DNA from: Chloroflexota bacterium
Lineage (GTDB): Bacteria; Chloroflexota; Anaerolineae; Anaerolineales; Villigracilaceae
Direction: 5' to 3'
DNA length: 64,000 nucleotides
Assembly (NCBI GenBank): GCA_021787595.1
Contig: JAJYLQ010000012.1
Span: 1-64,000 of the forward strand
Below are positions 29,675 through 39,413 of the stretch, piece by piece. The position numbers were made by a program, and so were the translations under genes. The notes under the pieces were generated by a model, which made no database searches, was not told the DNA's origin, and saw only the letters and a list, made by a program, of their open reading frames with translations. Every line of letters begins with the position of its first letter. Within the stretch, counting starts at the first letter, position 1.

Positions 29675-31732
29675 ATGGCTTCCGTCCCCTATGCTCCCAA
29701 ACGTCCGCACGAAGTCGCACAGCATGGCATCATGCGTGTTGACAATTATTATTGGATGCGTAACCGCGAAGACCCCGAGGTGATGCAATACCTGCGCACC
29801 GAGAACGATTATGTCGAAGAAATGATGGCGCACACCAAACCGCTTCAGGCAAAGTTATTCGAAGAAATGAAGGCCCGCATCAAGGAGGACGATGCAACGG
29901 TCCCGGAAAAACAGGGCGGTTATTTCTATTACAGTCAAACGGAGGCAGGCAAACAATACCCGATCTTTTGTCGAAGGAAAGGCTCACTCGACGCGCCTGA
30001 AGAGATCATCCTCGACCAAAACCTGCTTGCGGAAGGCAGAAGCTTTTCTCGCGTAACCGCTTTTGCCGTAAGCCCCGATGGCACAAAACTGGCTTATTCG
30101 ATTGACCCGGATGGCTACGAAATCTGCACACTCTACATCAAAGACCTGGTCACAGGAAGTTTGCTGCCCGAACAATTTCCGAATACGTATGGCGAAGTCT
30201 ACGGGCATTCAGGCGCGGAGTGGTCGAATGACGGGCGCGTTCTTTTCTACCAGACGATGGACGCGGCACTGCGTCCGTACCGGATATTCCGTCACGTCAT
30301 CGGCACGGACCCATCCGAAGATCAGCTGCTCTATGAAGAATGTGATGAAACATTTTTCCTGTGGATGACAAAAAGCCGCAGCCAGGCTTTCATCCAGGCC
30401 AACTCGCATTCGACCACGACCGACGAATGGCGCATCCTCCCCGCCGACAGCGCAGGCACGGAATTCAAAATCTTTCAATCGCGTCAGCCGGGAATCGAAT
30501 ATCAGATCGAACATGCGGACGGCCGATTCTTTATCACCACCAACGAGAACGCTCAGAACTTCAAGCTGATGGAAACACCGCTCGACGCAACAACAAAAGA
30601 AAACTGGCGCGAAGTGATTCCACACCGCGACGACACGTTAATCACGGGCATGGACGCCTTCGAGGATTTCCTCGCGCTCTACGAACGCAAAGACGGCTTC
30701 CGGCAAATCCGCATTTCCGCGCCGGACGGCAAAGGCCACCCGCGCAATGTTGTTTTCCCCGAATCCGTGTACACTTTTTACCCGATGAACAACCCGGAAT
30801 ATAAGACGGACACCTTGCGACTCTTTTACACATCGCTGACCACGCCCAACTCGGTGATTGACTATCATGTTGACACAGGTCAATGGGAAATAAGGAAACG
30901 GGATGAAATCCCCAGCGGCTACGATTCGAGCCAATACGTTTCCGAGCGAACGTATGCCACTGCGCCGGACGGCGTCCGGGTGCCGATGTCAATCGTTCAT
31001 AAAAAAGGGATCAGGAAAGACGGGACGAATCCCACGCTGCTATATGGATACGGTTCTTATGGCTTCAGCACGGAACCTTGGTTCGATCTCAACCGCCTCA
31101 GCCTCCTGGACCGCGGCTTTGTCTTTGCCATCGGACACATTCGCGGCGGCTCCGAGCTGGGACGCGGCTGGTACGACGATGGAAAGCTGCTCAACAAGAA
31201 AAACACCTTCACCGACTTCATCGCCTGTGCCGAACATCTCATCGCAGAAGGATTTACGTCGAAGGAAAAGCTTGCCATCATGGGCGCGTCGGCGGGTGGT
31301 CTGCTCGTGTCCGCCTGCATGATCATGCGTCCCGATCTCTTCAAAGTTGTCATTGATCAAGTGCCGTTCGTGGATGTCATCACCAGCATGAGTGATCCGA
31401 CCATACCTTTGACAACATTGGAATATGACCAATGGGGCAACCCGGCGAACAAAGAGCATTTCGATTACATGCTGTCCTATTCGCCGTACGATAATCTCCG
31501 CGCAGCCGGGTACCCGCACCTGCTCATCACTACCGGGCTGAACGATGCGCGCGTCGCGTATTGGGAGCCTGCCAAGTTCGCGGCAAAACTGCGCGAATTG
31601 AAAACGGATGACAATCTGCTCCTGCTGAAAACCGAGTTCGACTCAGGCCATCACGGCGCAAGCGGACGCTACGACGTGTTGAAAGACACCACGCTGGAGT
31701 ATGCGTTCCTGATTGACCGTATTGGGACGTAG
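29675..31732 (+). CDS. ptrB: Oligopeptidase B (S9A serine peptidase)
   Basis: This 685-residue cytoplasmic peptidase has an N-terminal beta-propeller and a C-terminal alpha/beta-hydrolase domain. Catalytic Ser539 is in IMGASAGGLLVSA, Asp624 in TGLNDARVAYWEP and His659 in FDSGHHGASGR. The N-terminal DNYYWMRNREDPEVMQYLR is typical of oligopeptidase B, which cuts short peptides after Lys/Arg; the acidic specificity pair was not checked residue by residue. TATAAT at about 29609 is a possible promoter. A terminator follows at 31787. Confidence 0.95.
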   Translation: MASVPYAPKRPHEVAQHGIMRVDNYYWMRNREDPEVMQYLRTENDYVEEMMAHTKPLQAKLFEEMKARIKEDDATVPEKQGGYFYYSQTEAGKQYPIFCRRKGSLDAPEEIILDQNLLAEGRSFSRVTAFAVSPDGTKLAYSIDPDGYEICTLYIKDLVTGSLLPEQFPNTYGEVYGHSGAEWSNDGRVLFYQTMDAALRPYRIFRHVIGTDPSEDQLLYEECDETFFLWMTKSRSQAFIQANSHSTTTDEWRILPADSAGTEFKIFQSRQPGIEYQIEHADGRFFITTNENAQNFKLMETPLDATTKENWREVIPHRDDTLITGMDAFEDFLALYERKDGFRQIRISAPDGKGHPRNVVFPESVYTFYPMNNPEYKTDTLRLFYTSLTTPNSVIDYHVDTGQWEIRKRDEIPSGYDSSQYVSERTYATAPDGVRVPMSIVHKKGIRKDGTNPTLLYGYGSYGFSTEPWFDLNRLSLLDRGFVFAIGHIRGGSELGRGWYDDGKLLNKKNTFTDFIACAEHLIAEGFTSKEKLAIMGASAGGLLVSACMIMRPDLFKVVIDQVPFVDVITSMSDPTIPLTTLEYDQWGNPANKEHFDYMLSYSPYDNLRAAGYPHLLITTGLNDARVAYWEPAKFAAKLRELKTDDNLLLLKTEFDSGHHGASGRYDVLKDTTLEYAFLIDRIGT

Positions 31733-31786
31733 CAATCCATTGTTCTTGATTCCATTAGAAATAGATTACAGGAATCACAAAACAGA

Positions 31787-31820
31787 ATGCCCGGCTCGGA
31801 CTAAAAGCTGGGCATCTTTG
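31787..31820 (+). terminator. Terminator after oligopeptidase B
   Basis: ATGCCCGGCT (31787-31796) pairs with AGCTGGGCAT (31806-31815, one G-T pair) and is followed by CTTTGTG. It lies between the convergent ptrB and SpoIID-like genes. Confidence 0.65.
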
Positions 31821-31851
31821 TGCCAGTAGGCAATATCGCGGAAGTTGTCTT

Positions 31852-34243
31852 TTACTTTCCGCTTGAGAGTTGTATTGAATAGGTCGCGGGCTGATTAGGA
31901 ATGGCCGAATTATAAGAAACTTCTATTGTGTACGAACCATCCGCCAGTCCCGTGGTTTGAAAGTTGTAGTGATATTTCTTTCCCTGGATGGCGATCCCCT
32001 GCGCCGGATTGCCATTGACCCCGATTGGACCGGTCACCACATCTCCGTTCGCGTCGAGGACTTTCAATGTCACTGAGTTGTCGGCGGCGAAGTTGCCTTT
32101 GAAATCGGTGAGCGTAAACTCAATCGGGATCGTGCTTCCAGTTTGGGCCTTGTACGGATTCGCGGTAGTGAGCGGCGGAAGCCAGGTCAGGGTGTAGCCG
32201 TTGAGATAGGCCCAGGCCTGATCCACGGTCATCCCAACAGATTGTTCAAACGGTCTCTGTGCCTCTTCGTTCGCGATTGTCTGTTGCAGGCTGGGACTTG
32301 CCTTTGCGGAAAGATCGCTCAGAAAAGTCTGTATGGCTTGCACCTGCCCCTGAGTGATGATGGCGCTGGAGCCTTGTCCGTTGACTAGAGCTTGTAAATT
32401 GGGCTGCCACAGTTCTACGGTAGCGCGAGCTTCGTCCGCCAAGTCAGGATTATCCTGTAACAATCCTGTAATCTCTGAGCCGTTTGTGTTATAGAGCCGA
32501 ATATAATGTTGACCTTGTACTGTCTGGTTCAGGATTTGGTCGCGCACCGCATAGAACAAGTTGATATCGATCGCCGCCCGCTGGATGGAGGAGACGGTAT
32601 GCAAAACAGCCAGAGAAGTGTCGTTTGAGGCAGTCGCTGGACAGAACAACCCTGCAAGCCAACTGACAGGACACCAACAGGGTTTCGGGGTGGGCGTCGG
32701 CGTGGGCGTGAACGTTGGAGTGGTAGTGGCTGTGGGCGTTACAGCTGGAGAGCCGGTCGGCGTAGGTTGAGTTCCAGTCGGCAGGATGATTGGCTGCGGC
32801 ATCAAATAGAGGGTACCTTCCCAATATTCATGATAAGGTGGGTAATTCGGACCGGCGCGAGCAATATCCCACCAATATTGACCCCAGGCACCACCGCCAC
32901 AACTACCAAATACATCTTCTGTCAAATCCCCGGATGACATATTGCTATTATTGAATGGAACAGGAACGCTCAGACCGTAATAAAGCGACGCGCCGCCGAT
33001 ATTATCAAAGCCGCTAGATTGATAATAGGAGGATAAATGTGCATAACAAATGGCGGGAGAGCCGGACACATCAAAATGCGCTCTCCACCACGTAGACTGA
33101 AAAGGAGACAGATCAAACTGAAACGAACAAGAGAAGCCATTGAGATAATCCGAACATGACATAACATCTATATTAGGATTACCCCAATTATCAGGGTTAC
33201 CCATGCGCTCAAGATAAGTAAATGACAAAGCAGCGGCAGATAATGTAGGCCCAATAGAAAGTGTGGGCGTAGGAGTAGGCGTCGGCGTGGAGGCGCCAAT
33301 GACTTGAATCGGGGAAATCTCCGCATCCGGCCAGCCTTGTTCTGAAAACCAGCCACCAGTTCCGGTAGTCTTATATCTCAAATCCAAGTGTAGGGTGTAG
33401 ATACTTCCAGAAGGGGACGCGGTAGGCGCGATGATATTTGCTGTAAATTCAGGCGTGGTCTGTCCCGGAGTCATCGGTTGCCTTGAAACGCTGGTCGCGG
33501 GGATCGCCGCATCCGCTAATTGCCACTTCGTTGGATCGGTATCTGCCGGGCTTGCCTCGCCCAATGTCCAATCGTAGCCCAGTTCTACTTGACTGCTGTC
33601 GTTCCAACCGGATGCAAAGGATGTGTTTTGGATCGTAAGATTAATGGCAGAGGGCTGCCCACTCGTCAACACGGGCGAAGTCCCTATTGGGCTTCCAAAG
33701 TTATCATGGCTCACCAAATTCCAACGATCGGTAGGGGTCAGGACAGCGCCATTTGCATTGCTCATAATATCTATGCCAGTGTAGTAATGGGCAAGGATTT
33801 GGCGGTAATCGCTCCATGTAACGGACCAAGGAACGTTCCCACCCTCGCAGCGCTGGAAGCTCAGGCGGTGCGAGGGTGGGCGGGTTCGTTTTTACATCCA
33901 TTTCCCGAGGAAGGACGTTGGGAATGTACTCGCTTTCGACATCGAACCATCGTGGGTTGTGCTTATATGGATAACCTCCTGACCCTGTTTCTGCACACCC
34001 ATAAGCCGTGTCCTTGTAATGACATCGCTTTATTTTGCCGTTCGCATCTGTGATTGGAAAGTTTGTCCTCTGATCTAAGTGAGCTACGGTGATGTATAGT
34101 TGCTGAGAAAGTTCACTGGCTTGAACTGAGACGGCTTGTGATGCTTTTGCGTTGTTTGACAAGAACTGAGCATTAGCTCGTACCTGTTGAGAAATAAACA
34201 GAGAAAGGAAAGAAACGATCAGGAGAAACTTTTTGTGTGTCAT
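31852..34243 (-). pseudogene. Exported SpoIID/LytB-domain protein, broken by internal inversion and deletion
   Basis: Two minus-strand frames join at 33838-33880. The first (34243 to about 33880) has a signal peptide (KKFLLIVSFLSLFISQQVRA) and reaches EYIPNVLPREMD, the start of a SpoIID domain. The second, running to 31852, resumes with CEGGNVPWSVTWSDYRQILA and HYYTGIDI, the end of that domain, then two beta-rich domains joined by (TP)n linkers and a C-terminal domain. The domain middle is missing; at the join the ALEAQA coding bases are present in reverse orientation between 12-bp inverted repeats. SpoIID-type proteins act on cell-wall glycans; this copy is probably inactive, though the second part could be translated from 33765. 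Confidence 0.7.
33838..33880. repeat. Inverted repeat at the SpoIID break
   Basis: CCCACCCTCGCA (33838-33849) and TGCGAGGGTGGG (33869-33880) flank 19 bases that read GCGCTGGAAGCTCAGGCGG on the plus strand, that is ALEAQA, a conserved SpoIID motif, although the gene is on the minus strand. This is the footprint of an inversion or template switch. Confidence 0.75.
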
Positions 34244-34261
34244 GGCCCACCCGCTCTATTT

Positions 34262-35605
34262 CTATTGTCCGCTTCTATGGACTGAAATACTGCATAAAGC
34301 CGGGCACAGGGCGATAACCTGTGAGCTATCTGGCGACCAAGCCAAGCTGGTACCAGGGTTATTTGCAGTGAACTGGCGATCTGGAAGGACAGAATCAACT
34401 TGCCCAGAGAGAAAATCGACCAAGTACAACTTGGTATCTTCACGGCAATTTGGAGCACATTGCGGGAAAGATACAGCGCTACCAAGAACAAGCAGATGCC
34501 GGTTATCTGGTGCCCAAGCCATATCGCCTGCATAATGTCTACCTATGAGTTCTTGTGGCACGACTTCCGATGCATATAGATGCCCTGTCACCGTGTCAAG
34601 TACAGCCAGGTCAGTTGAACTGACCATTGACGTCGGTTCTTGCGACCTACTAATTGCCAAGTACTGTCCGTTCGAACTCCAACGCGCAAGAAAAGCCCAA
34701 CCTCCAAGGTTCAATTCACAGACCTGACCGGTATCGGCGTTCAAAATAAACGCGTATCCACCCCCTCCCATATAGCCTGTGCTGTACAAGAAGATAAGCG
34801 ATGTTCCCGGTTGCCATGCCATATCAAATAAGAGAGCTTCATTGCTTCTTCGTTTCTTGGCGTAATCCCATTGAGTGGGATCAAATGAAGAGGGGGAGAT
34901 GTTCTTTAATGATTTATCTAGTTTGGATATTTGCTTATCAGTAAGGTATATTATCTCGTCTCCTCCTGGTTTAACAGCGATGGGAATCTGCGATAAGCCC
35001 TTGGCAAGCATTTGCGCGGTGTCAGGATTCCCGTAGCTCACCCACAACTGAAGGTTAGATTTATCGACGTTATTTGTTTTATTAAGATCCACTGGGTATA
35101 ACACCGCGTTTAAGGCTGAGTCCCATGATGGAAGGCCATAAGTCGAAGGACGGGTCGCGTACACTTTCACATCACCAGTCACAGGGTTAAGTAACTCTAT
35201 ATTCTCTGGGTTAATTTGATCTGCTGGCACATTATTTCCCAACTCTTCGGTCATTAAAACTTGCTGGTTGTCGGGCAACCATTTGGCAATATGATAGAGG
35301 TTGCCTTGTAGGGCAGTTAACACCACCTTTGGCTCCGAAAACGTGTAGTTCTCCGGCGCAGATGGCGTGGTCGTAATATTCGCCAACGGGAAGGTACACG
35401 CAGGCGGTTCTTTTGCATTATTTGGTGATGAGGGTGAAGGATTAGATTGCGAAACACTTACTGACGGAACATACGCCGTGCTGGTGCTTCGTGCCGCGGG
35501 CGCATTCGCCACCGATCGAATGGCGAAGAACAAGGGGATGACCAAAATCAGCCCGATGACCAGCAGAATCTCCAGAATGCCCTTTGACTTCCCTAATCTA
35601 TTCAT
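34262..35605 (-). CDS. Membrane-anchored beta-propeller protein
   Basis: This 447-residue protein has an N-terminal anchor (GILEILLVIGLILVIPLFFA) preceded by basic residues, a Ser/Pro-rich linker, and an outward domain with repeated WD40/TolB-like strands such as YHIAKWLPDNQQVLMTEE, WAFLARWSSNGQYLAISRS, DMAWAPDNRHLLVLGS and SLAWSPDSSQVIALCP. It therefore probably forms a propeller outside the membrane. Function unknown. It lies just upstream of the broken SpoIID-like gene on the same strand, 18 bases away, so the two were probably one unit. Confidence 0.75.
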   Translation of the reverse strand: MNRLGKSKGILEILLVIGLILVIPLFFAIRSVANAPAARSTSTAYVPSVSVSQSNPSPSSPNNAKEPPACTFPLANITTTPSAPENYTFSEPKVVLTALQGNLYHIAKWLPDNQQVLMTEELGNNVPADQINPENIELLNPVTGDVKVYATRPSTYGLPSWDSALNAVLYPVDLNKTNNVDKSNLQLWVSYGNPDTAQMLAKGLSQIPIAVKPGGDEIIYLTDKQISKLDKSLKNISPSSFDPTQWDYAKKRRSNEALLFDMAWQPGTSLIFLYSTGYMGGGGYAFILNADTGQVCELNLGGWAFLARWSSNGQYLAISRSQEPTSMVSSTDLAVLDTVTGHLYASEVVPQELIGRHYAGDMAWAPDNRHLLVLGSAVSFPQCAPNCREDTKLYLVDFLSGQVDSVLPDRQFTANNPGTSLAWSPDSSQVIALCPALCSISVHRSGQ

Positions 35606-35784
35606 GATCGACTCCTTTTGTCTTTCCAGATTGTTGACCGCCGCTGCCTATAAAACCGCCTCTTCTTTTTACTTGAATTATGCAGGCAAATGCTACATCA
35701 AAAAATGGGGAGGGGATCAAACTCTCTTACAAAATGAGAAGCGGGCATTGAGATTCGCGGGCCGCCCGTGAAGCAGGCTTTTAA

Positions 35785-35826
35785 AATAAAATGATCCATC
35801 CTGAATTCAGGATGGATCATTTTATT
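35785..35826. terminator. Perfect palindromic terminator after citrate synthase
   Basis: A 42-bp perfect palindrome (21-bp arms, centre GAATTC) with A-rich and T-rich ends can stop transcription in both directions. It serves the citrate synthase gene on the minus strand (stem then TTTTAAAAGCC). Confidence 0.85.
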
Positions 35827-35840
35827 GATTCGAAATAACT

Positions 35841-37157
35841 TTACGCGGGCTGTAATTCTTTCTGCACAACCTCTTCCAGCATCTTCGTCGTCACCGATTT
35901 TGGCCGCTCGATGGGCCAGCCGAGGGCACGCGCCCAAACATAATTGGCCGTGACGCCCAATGCGCGTCCAACTCCAAACAGTACGGTGTAGAAATCGAAT
36001 TCGCGCACGCCGTAGTAATACTGCAGCGTGCCGCTGATGGCGTCCACGTTCGGCGCAGGATTCTTGGCCTTGCCCTGTTCTTTCAAAACTTGGGGAACAA
36101 CATCGAAGACCAGGTCGGCCAGGCGGACCAACTCATCATCCGGGAAGCGCTTCTTGGCGAAATCCATCTGGGCCGTGTAGCGCGGATCGGGCACGCGCAA
36201 GACCGCATGCCCGTAACCGGGGATGACGTGGCCGCCGTTGAGCGTATCCCATGCGAATTTGTAGAGTTCGTCACGGCTTGGGACGCCGCCGAATTTGTTC
36301 TTGACGTCAATCAGCCAGCCAAGGCATTCCTGGTTGGCAAGTCCATGCAGCGGGCCGGCCAGCGCGTTCAGCCCCGCGGAGAAGGCGTAATAAACATCCG
36401 AGAGCGTGGAACCAGCCAGGTGCGTCGCATGAGCCGAGGCATTGCCAGATTCGTGATCGCTGTGCAGGATGAAGTACAGGCGGGCGAGTTCGGCGTAGCC
36501 TTTCCTGTCCGACACTTTCATCATCTTCGAGAAGTTCGCGCCGTAGTCCAATTTCGGGTTGTATCTCGGCTTGCCCTTCTCATCAAAATATTTCATGCGA
36601 TAGATGAACGCCGCAATGACCGGCAGCTTGGCGGTCAGATCCAGGCTGTCTTCGAGCGCGGCTTCCCAATAGACATCCTTCTTCATCTCATGATACTTGT
36701 GAGCGAAGACGGAATTGTTCTGCAGGGCCAACACCGCCTGCGAAAACAGCGTCATCGGGTGCGTCTCTTTTGGCATGGCCTTGATCATCTTATAGACGTA
36801 ATCCGGGACGACCGCGCGCCTGGCCCATTCGGCTTCGACTTCCATCGCCTGCTCTTTGGTCGGGACCTCGCCCACCATCAGCAGGTAATACAGCCCGCCG
36901 ACCAGCGGCATCTTTCCGCCGCGCGCCTTGGGCAGCGCTTTCAAGACTTCAGGGATGGACATGCCGCGAAAACGGATGCCCTCTGCCGGGTCCACGAAAG
37001 AGACGTCGGTCAACAGCGACTTGATGTCGCGCATCCCGCCGACGATTTGTCCGACTGTGACGTGGTCCACCACAACATCGGCGTGTTCCTTGGCGAGGAC
37101 TTTCATGCGCTCGCGCCATTCGGGAAGTTGAGCAGAGATTTTCTCGTGCAGGATCAT
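35841..37157 (-). CDS. gltA: Citrate synthase, mitochondrial-like type
   Basis: Citrate synthase condenses acetyl-CoA and oxaloacetate. This 438-residue copy resembles the mitochondrial rather than the E. coli enzyme: LHSDHESGNASAHATHLAGS (first catalytic His), GPLHGLANQECLGWL, VIPGYGHAVLRVPDPRY (second His), KAKNPAPNVDAISGTL (Asp) and YTVLFGVGRALGV. Such eukaryote-like enzymes are known in scattered bacteria. The start at 37157 has GGAGG upstream at five bases; an in-frame start at 37193 lies in the preceding hairpin. It follows mdh on the same strand, so two consecutive TCA enzymes are co-expressed and could use the acetyl-CoA made by the microcompartment. Confidence 0.95.
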   Translation of the reverse strand: MILHEKISAQLPEWRERMKVLAKEHADVVVDHVTVGQIVGGMRDIKSLLTDVSFVDPAEGIRFRGMSIPEVLKALPKARGGKMPLVGGLYYLLMVGEVPTKEQAMEVEAEWARRAVVPDYVYKMIKAMPKETHPMTLFSQAVLALQNNSVFAHKYHEMKKDVYWEAALEDSLDLTAKLPVIAAFIYRMKYFDEKGKPRYNPKLDYGANFSKMMKVSDRKGYAELARLYFILHSDHESGNASAHATHLAGSTLSDVYYAFSAGLNALAGPLHGLANQECLGWLIDVKNKFGGVPSRDELYKFAWDTLNGGHVIPGYGHAVLRVPDPRYTAQMDFAKKRFPDDELVRLADLVFDVVPQVLKEQGKAKNPAPNVDAISGTLQYYYGVREFDFYTVLFGVGRALGVTANYVWARALGWPIERPKSVTTKMLEEVVQKELQPA

Positions 37158-37177
37158 GGTTTCCTCCAAAAAATATT

Positions 37178-37216
37178 CTCGCCCCTGCCCCATCTGAAAT
37201 CGGGGGCCGGGGCGAG
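37178..37216. repeat. GC-rich hairpin between mdh and citrate synthase
   Basis: CTCGCCCCTGCCCC (37178-37191) and GGGGCCGGGGCGAG (37203-37216) form a 14-bp stem with one mismatch. It resembles the CCCTCACCCC/GGGGTGAGGG family and would fold between the two genes. Confidence 0.65.
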
Positions 37217-37224
37217 GGCGAAAG

Positions 37225-38160
37225 TTAGATTTTTACCAGCTTCTTCAACGCTTCGTGCGTCTCTTTGACAGCCGCCGCAGACTTATCGAACAAAGCCTTC
37301 TCGTTGGCGTCAAGTTTGTATTCGATGATCTTTTCCATGCCTTTGCGCCCAAGCATCACCGGCACGCCGAAGAAAATATCGTTCAGGCCATACTCGCCCT
37401 GCATATACGCGGCGCACGGGACGATCAGATGCTTGTCCTTCAAAATGGCTTCAGCCATTTGCGCGCAGGCCGCGGCCGGCGCATAGAATGCCGAACCGGT
37501 CTTGAGCAGATTGACGATCTCACCGCCGCCCTTGCGCGTGCGGTTGACAATGGCATCGAGCTTATCGGCCGGCAAATAATCTTTCAAGGAAATGCCGGCG
37601 ATATTGCTTAGACGCGTCAACGGAACCATTTCATCCCCGTGCCCGCCCAGCACATAGCATTGAATATTCTCAAGGCTGACGCCGGTTTCCATGCCGACGA
37701 ACGCCCGCATTCGGGCCGAGTCGAGCACACCCGCCTGGCCGATGACGCGTTCGCGCGGCAGCTTGTTGGTCTTTAACGTGAGATACGCCATCGTGTCGAG
37801 CGGATTGGTCAACACAATGTAGATCGCGTCCGGCGAATACTTGAAAGTCTCCGAGGCGGCCTTGCCAACGATCTCGGCGTTGGCGCTCAACAGGTCATCG
37901 CGGCTCATGCCGGGTTTGCGCGGCAGGCCCGCCGTGATAATGATGATGTCCGACCCCTTCGTCGCGGCATAATCATTCGAGCCAACAATTTCAACATCCT
38001 TGCCAATGATCGGCATGGCTTCCAGCATGTCCAGCCCTTTGCCCTGCGGCATTCCCTCCAAAATATCCACCAGAACAAGGTCTGCCAGTTCCCGTTCGGC
38101 CAGCCAATGAGCGGTCGTTGAGCCGGTCATGCCGGCACCGACAATCGAAATTTTATTCAT
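37225..38160 (-). CDS. mdh: Malate dehydrogenase
   Basis: This 311-residue NAD-dependent dehydrogenase interconverts malate and oxaloacetate. It has the Rossmann motif VGAGMTGSTTAHWLAE, Asp at the end of strand 2 (LVLVDILEG), the substrate-binding AGLPRKPGMSRDDLL (Arg pair), and the catalytic His in YVLGGHGDEMVPLTRLS. The Arg-x-Pro pattern and length match bacterial LDH-like MDH. Downstream is citrate synthase. GGAGGC lies just upstream of the ATG. Confidence 0.95.
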   Translation of the reverse strand: MNKISIVGAGMTGSTTAHWLAERELADLVLVDILEGMPQGKGLDMLEAMPIIGKDVEIVGSNDYAATKGSDIIIITAGLPRKPGMSRDDLLSANAEIVGKAASETFKYSPDAIYIVLTNPLDTMAYLTLKTNKLPRERVIGQAGVLDSARMRAFVGMETGVSLENIQCYVLGGHGDEMVPLTRLSNIAGISLKDYLPADKLDAIVNRTRKGGGEIVNLLKTGSAFYAPAAACAQMAEAILKDKHLIVPCAAYMQGEYGLNDIFFGVPVMLGRKGMEKIIEYKLDANEKALFDKSAAAVKETHEALKKLVKI

Positions 38161-38272
38161 TGCGCCTCCAAAGTGATGCGATTTATTGAATTAATTCTAT
38201 CCGAAAGTGCAAATACCCAAAAGTACAAAATGTCACATTTTTGGACGGACAAAAAAAGCCGGTTTTTCCGCG

Positions 38273-38302
38273 AAAAAGGACTCCGCGTCCCGCGGAGTCC
38301 TT
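38273..38302 (-). terminator. Terminator of trxB
   Basis: AAGGACTCCGCG (38276-38287), a 3-nt loop and CGCGGAGTCCTT (38291-38302) form a perfect 12-bp stem; on the minus strand it is followed by TTTTTCGC. It lies 20 bases after the trxB stop. Confidence 0.9.
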
Positions 38303-38322
38303 ATCGCTTCTTTACCGGATGA

Positions 38323-39264
38323 TTAACCGGATTTCGCTTCGAGGAAATGAGTCGCCTGGATGGCTGCCGCCGCGCCCATTCCTGCCGAGGTCACCACCTG
38401 GCGGAAATGCGAATCCGCCGCCTCCCCTCCGGCGTAGACGCCTTCGACGCTGGTCTCCATTTTGTCATTGACCCTGAGATAGCCAAGCGAATCCATCTCC
38501 AATTGGCCTTTGAACATTTGCGTATTCGGCGTATGGCCGATAAAAATGAACACGCCGTCGGTTTCGAAAATGGTTTCCTCGTTAGTCTTGACATTCTTCA
38601 AACGCACGGCTTCGACTTTTTCCTGTCCAAGAACTTCGGCTACCACCGTATTCCAAATCACATTGACTTTTGGATGCTCGCTGACGCGCTTCTGCAACAG
38701 CGGCCCCGCGCGGAATTCCTCGCGGCGATGGATGATCGTCACAGACGAGGCGTAGCGCGTGATGAACAAACCTTCTTCGAGCGCGCTGTCGCCGCCGCCC
38801 ACGATGACCACTTTCTTGTCCTTGAAGAACCAGCCGTCGCACGTGGCGCAATACGAAACGCCGCGTCCGGTCAACTTTTCTTCGCCGGGCACTTTCAGTT
38901 TATTCGGGTCCGCACCGGTTGAGATGATGATCGAGTCTGCGGTGTATTCGCCGCTGTCCGTCTTGACCCTGAACGGCCGCTGCGACAAATCCACTTCGCT
39001 GGCTGTGTCATATTCCACCTTCGCGCCGAAATGCTCGGCCTGCTTTTGGAACAATTCACCCAACTGCGCGCCGCCCACGCCCTCCGGGAAGCCCGGATAA
39101 TTCTCGATGGTAAACGTCAGCGCGGCTTGCCCACCCAATTGCGTACCGGTCAGAACGACCGGTGCAAGTTCCGCGCGCGCCGCGTAGAGCGCGGCAGAGA
39201 GTCCCGCCGGGCCGGCGCCCAACACCAAAACCTTGACATGATTTGAATTGCCATTTGAATTCAT
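38323..39264 (-). CDS. trxB: Thioredoxin reductase
   Basis: This 313-residue FAD/NADPH flavoenzyme keeps thioredoxin reduced. It shows the FAD motif VLVLGAGPAGLSAALYAARA, the redox-active pair in SYCATCDGWFF (CxxC), the NADPH motif VVIVGGGDSALEEGLF and the C-terminal FAD block VYAGGEAADSHFRQV. The last motif has Ala-Glu-Ala where most relatives have GDxxD. A single gene flanked by a terminator and a divergent RDD-protein gene. Confidence 0.95.
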   Translation of the reverse strand: MNSNGNSNHVKVLVLGAGPAGLSAALYAARAELAPVVLTGTQLGGQAALTFTIENYPGFPEGVGGAQLGELFQKQAEHFGAKVEYDTASEVDLSQRPFRVKTDSGEYTADSIIISTGADPNKLKVPGEEKLTGRGVSYCATCDGWFFKDKKVVIVGGGDSALEEGLFITRYASSVTIIHRREEFRAGPLLQKRVSEHPKVNVIWNTVVAEVLGQEKVEAVRLKNVKTNEETIFETDGVFIFIGHTPNTQMFKGQLEMDSLGYLRVNDKMETSVEGVYAGGEAADSHFRQVVTSAGMGAAAAIQATHFLEAKSG

Positions 39265-39361
39265 TTGAATAACACCTTATCTCAATTTCTCGCCTTCCAT
39301 GAGACGACGCGTATCATGCGCTTATTACATGATCATTTTATCAGATGCACAAAAAGACAAT

Positions 39362-39402
39362 AAGTTGCAGAAGGCAGGGAGGATTATACTTCGCTGCAAC
39401 TT
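39362..39402. promoter_or_regulatory. Promoter with flanking inverted repeat upstream of the RDD gene
   Basis: AAGTTGCAG (39362-39370) and CTGCAACTT (39394-39402) are perfect complements that enclose a -10-like TATACT (39385-39390). The layout suggests a repressor site over the promoter of the gene at 39414; the regulator is not identified. Confidence 0.4.
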
Positions 39403-39413
39403 AGAGGTGCACA

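Noticed and set aside
31852-33765. Calling the 637-residue open frame an intact gene from 33765
   Set aside because: Codons upstream of that ATG encode the conserved end of a SpoIID domain, and a signal peptide is found only in the other frame, so it is part of a broken longer gene.
36090-37268. A 392-codon open frame on the plus strand opposite citrate synthase
   Set aside because: It is a mirror of the citrate synthase codon pattern. Composition is rich in Arg, His and Asp with no recognisable motif, whereas the other strand encodes an unmistakable enzyme.
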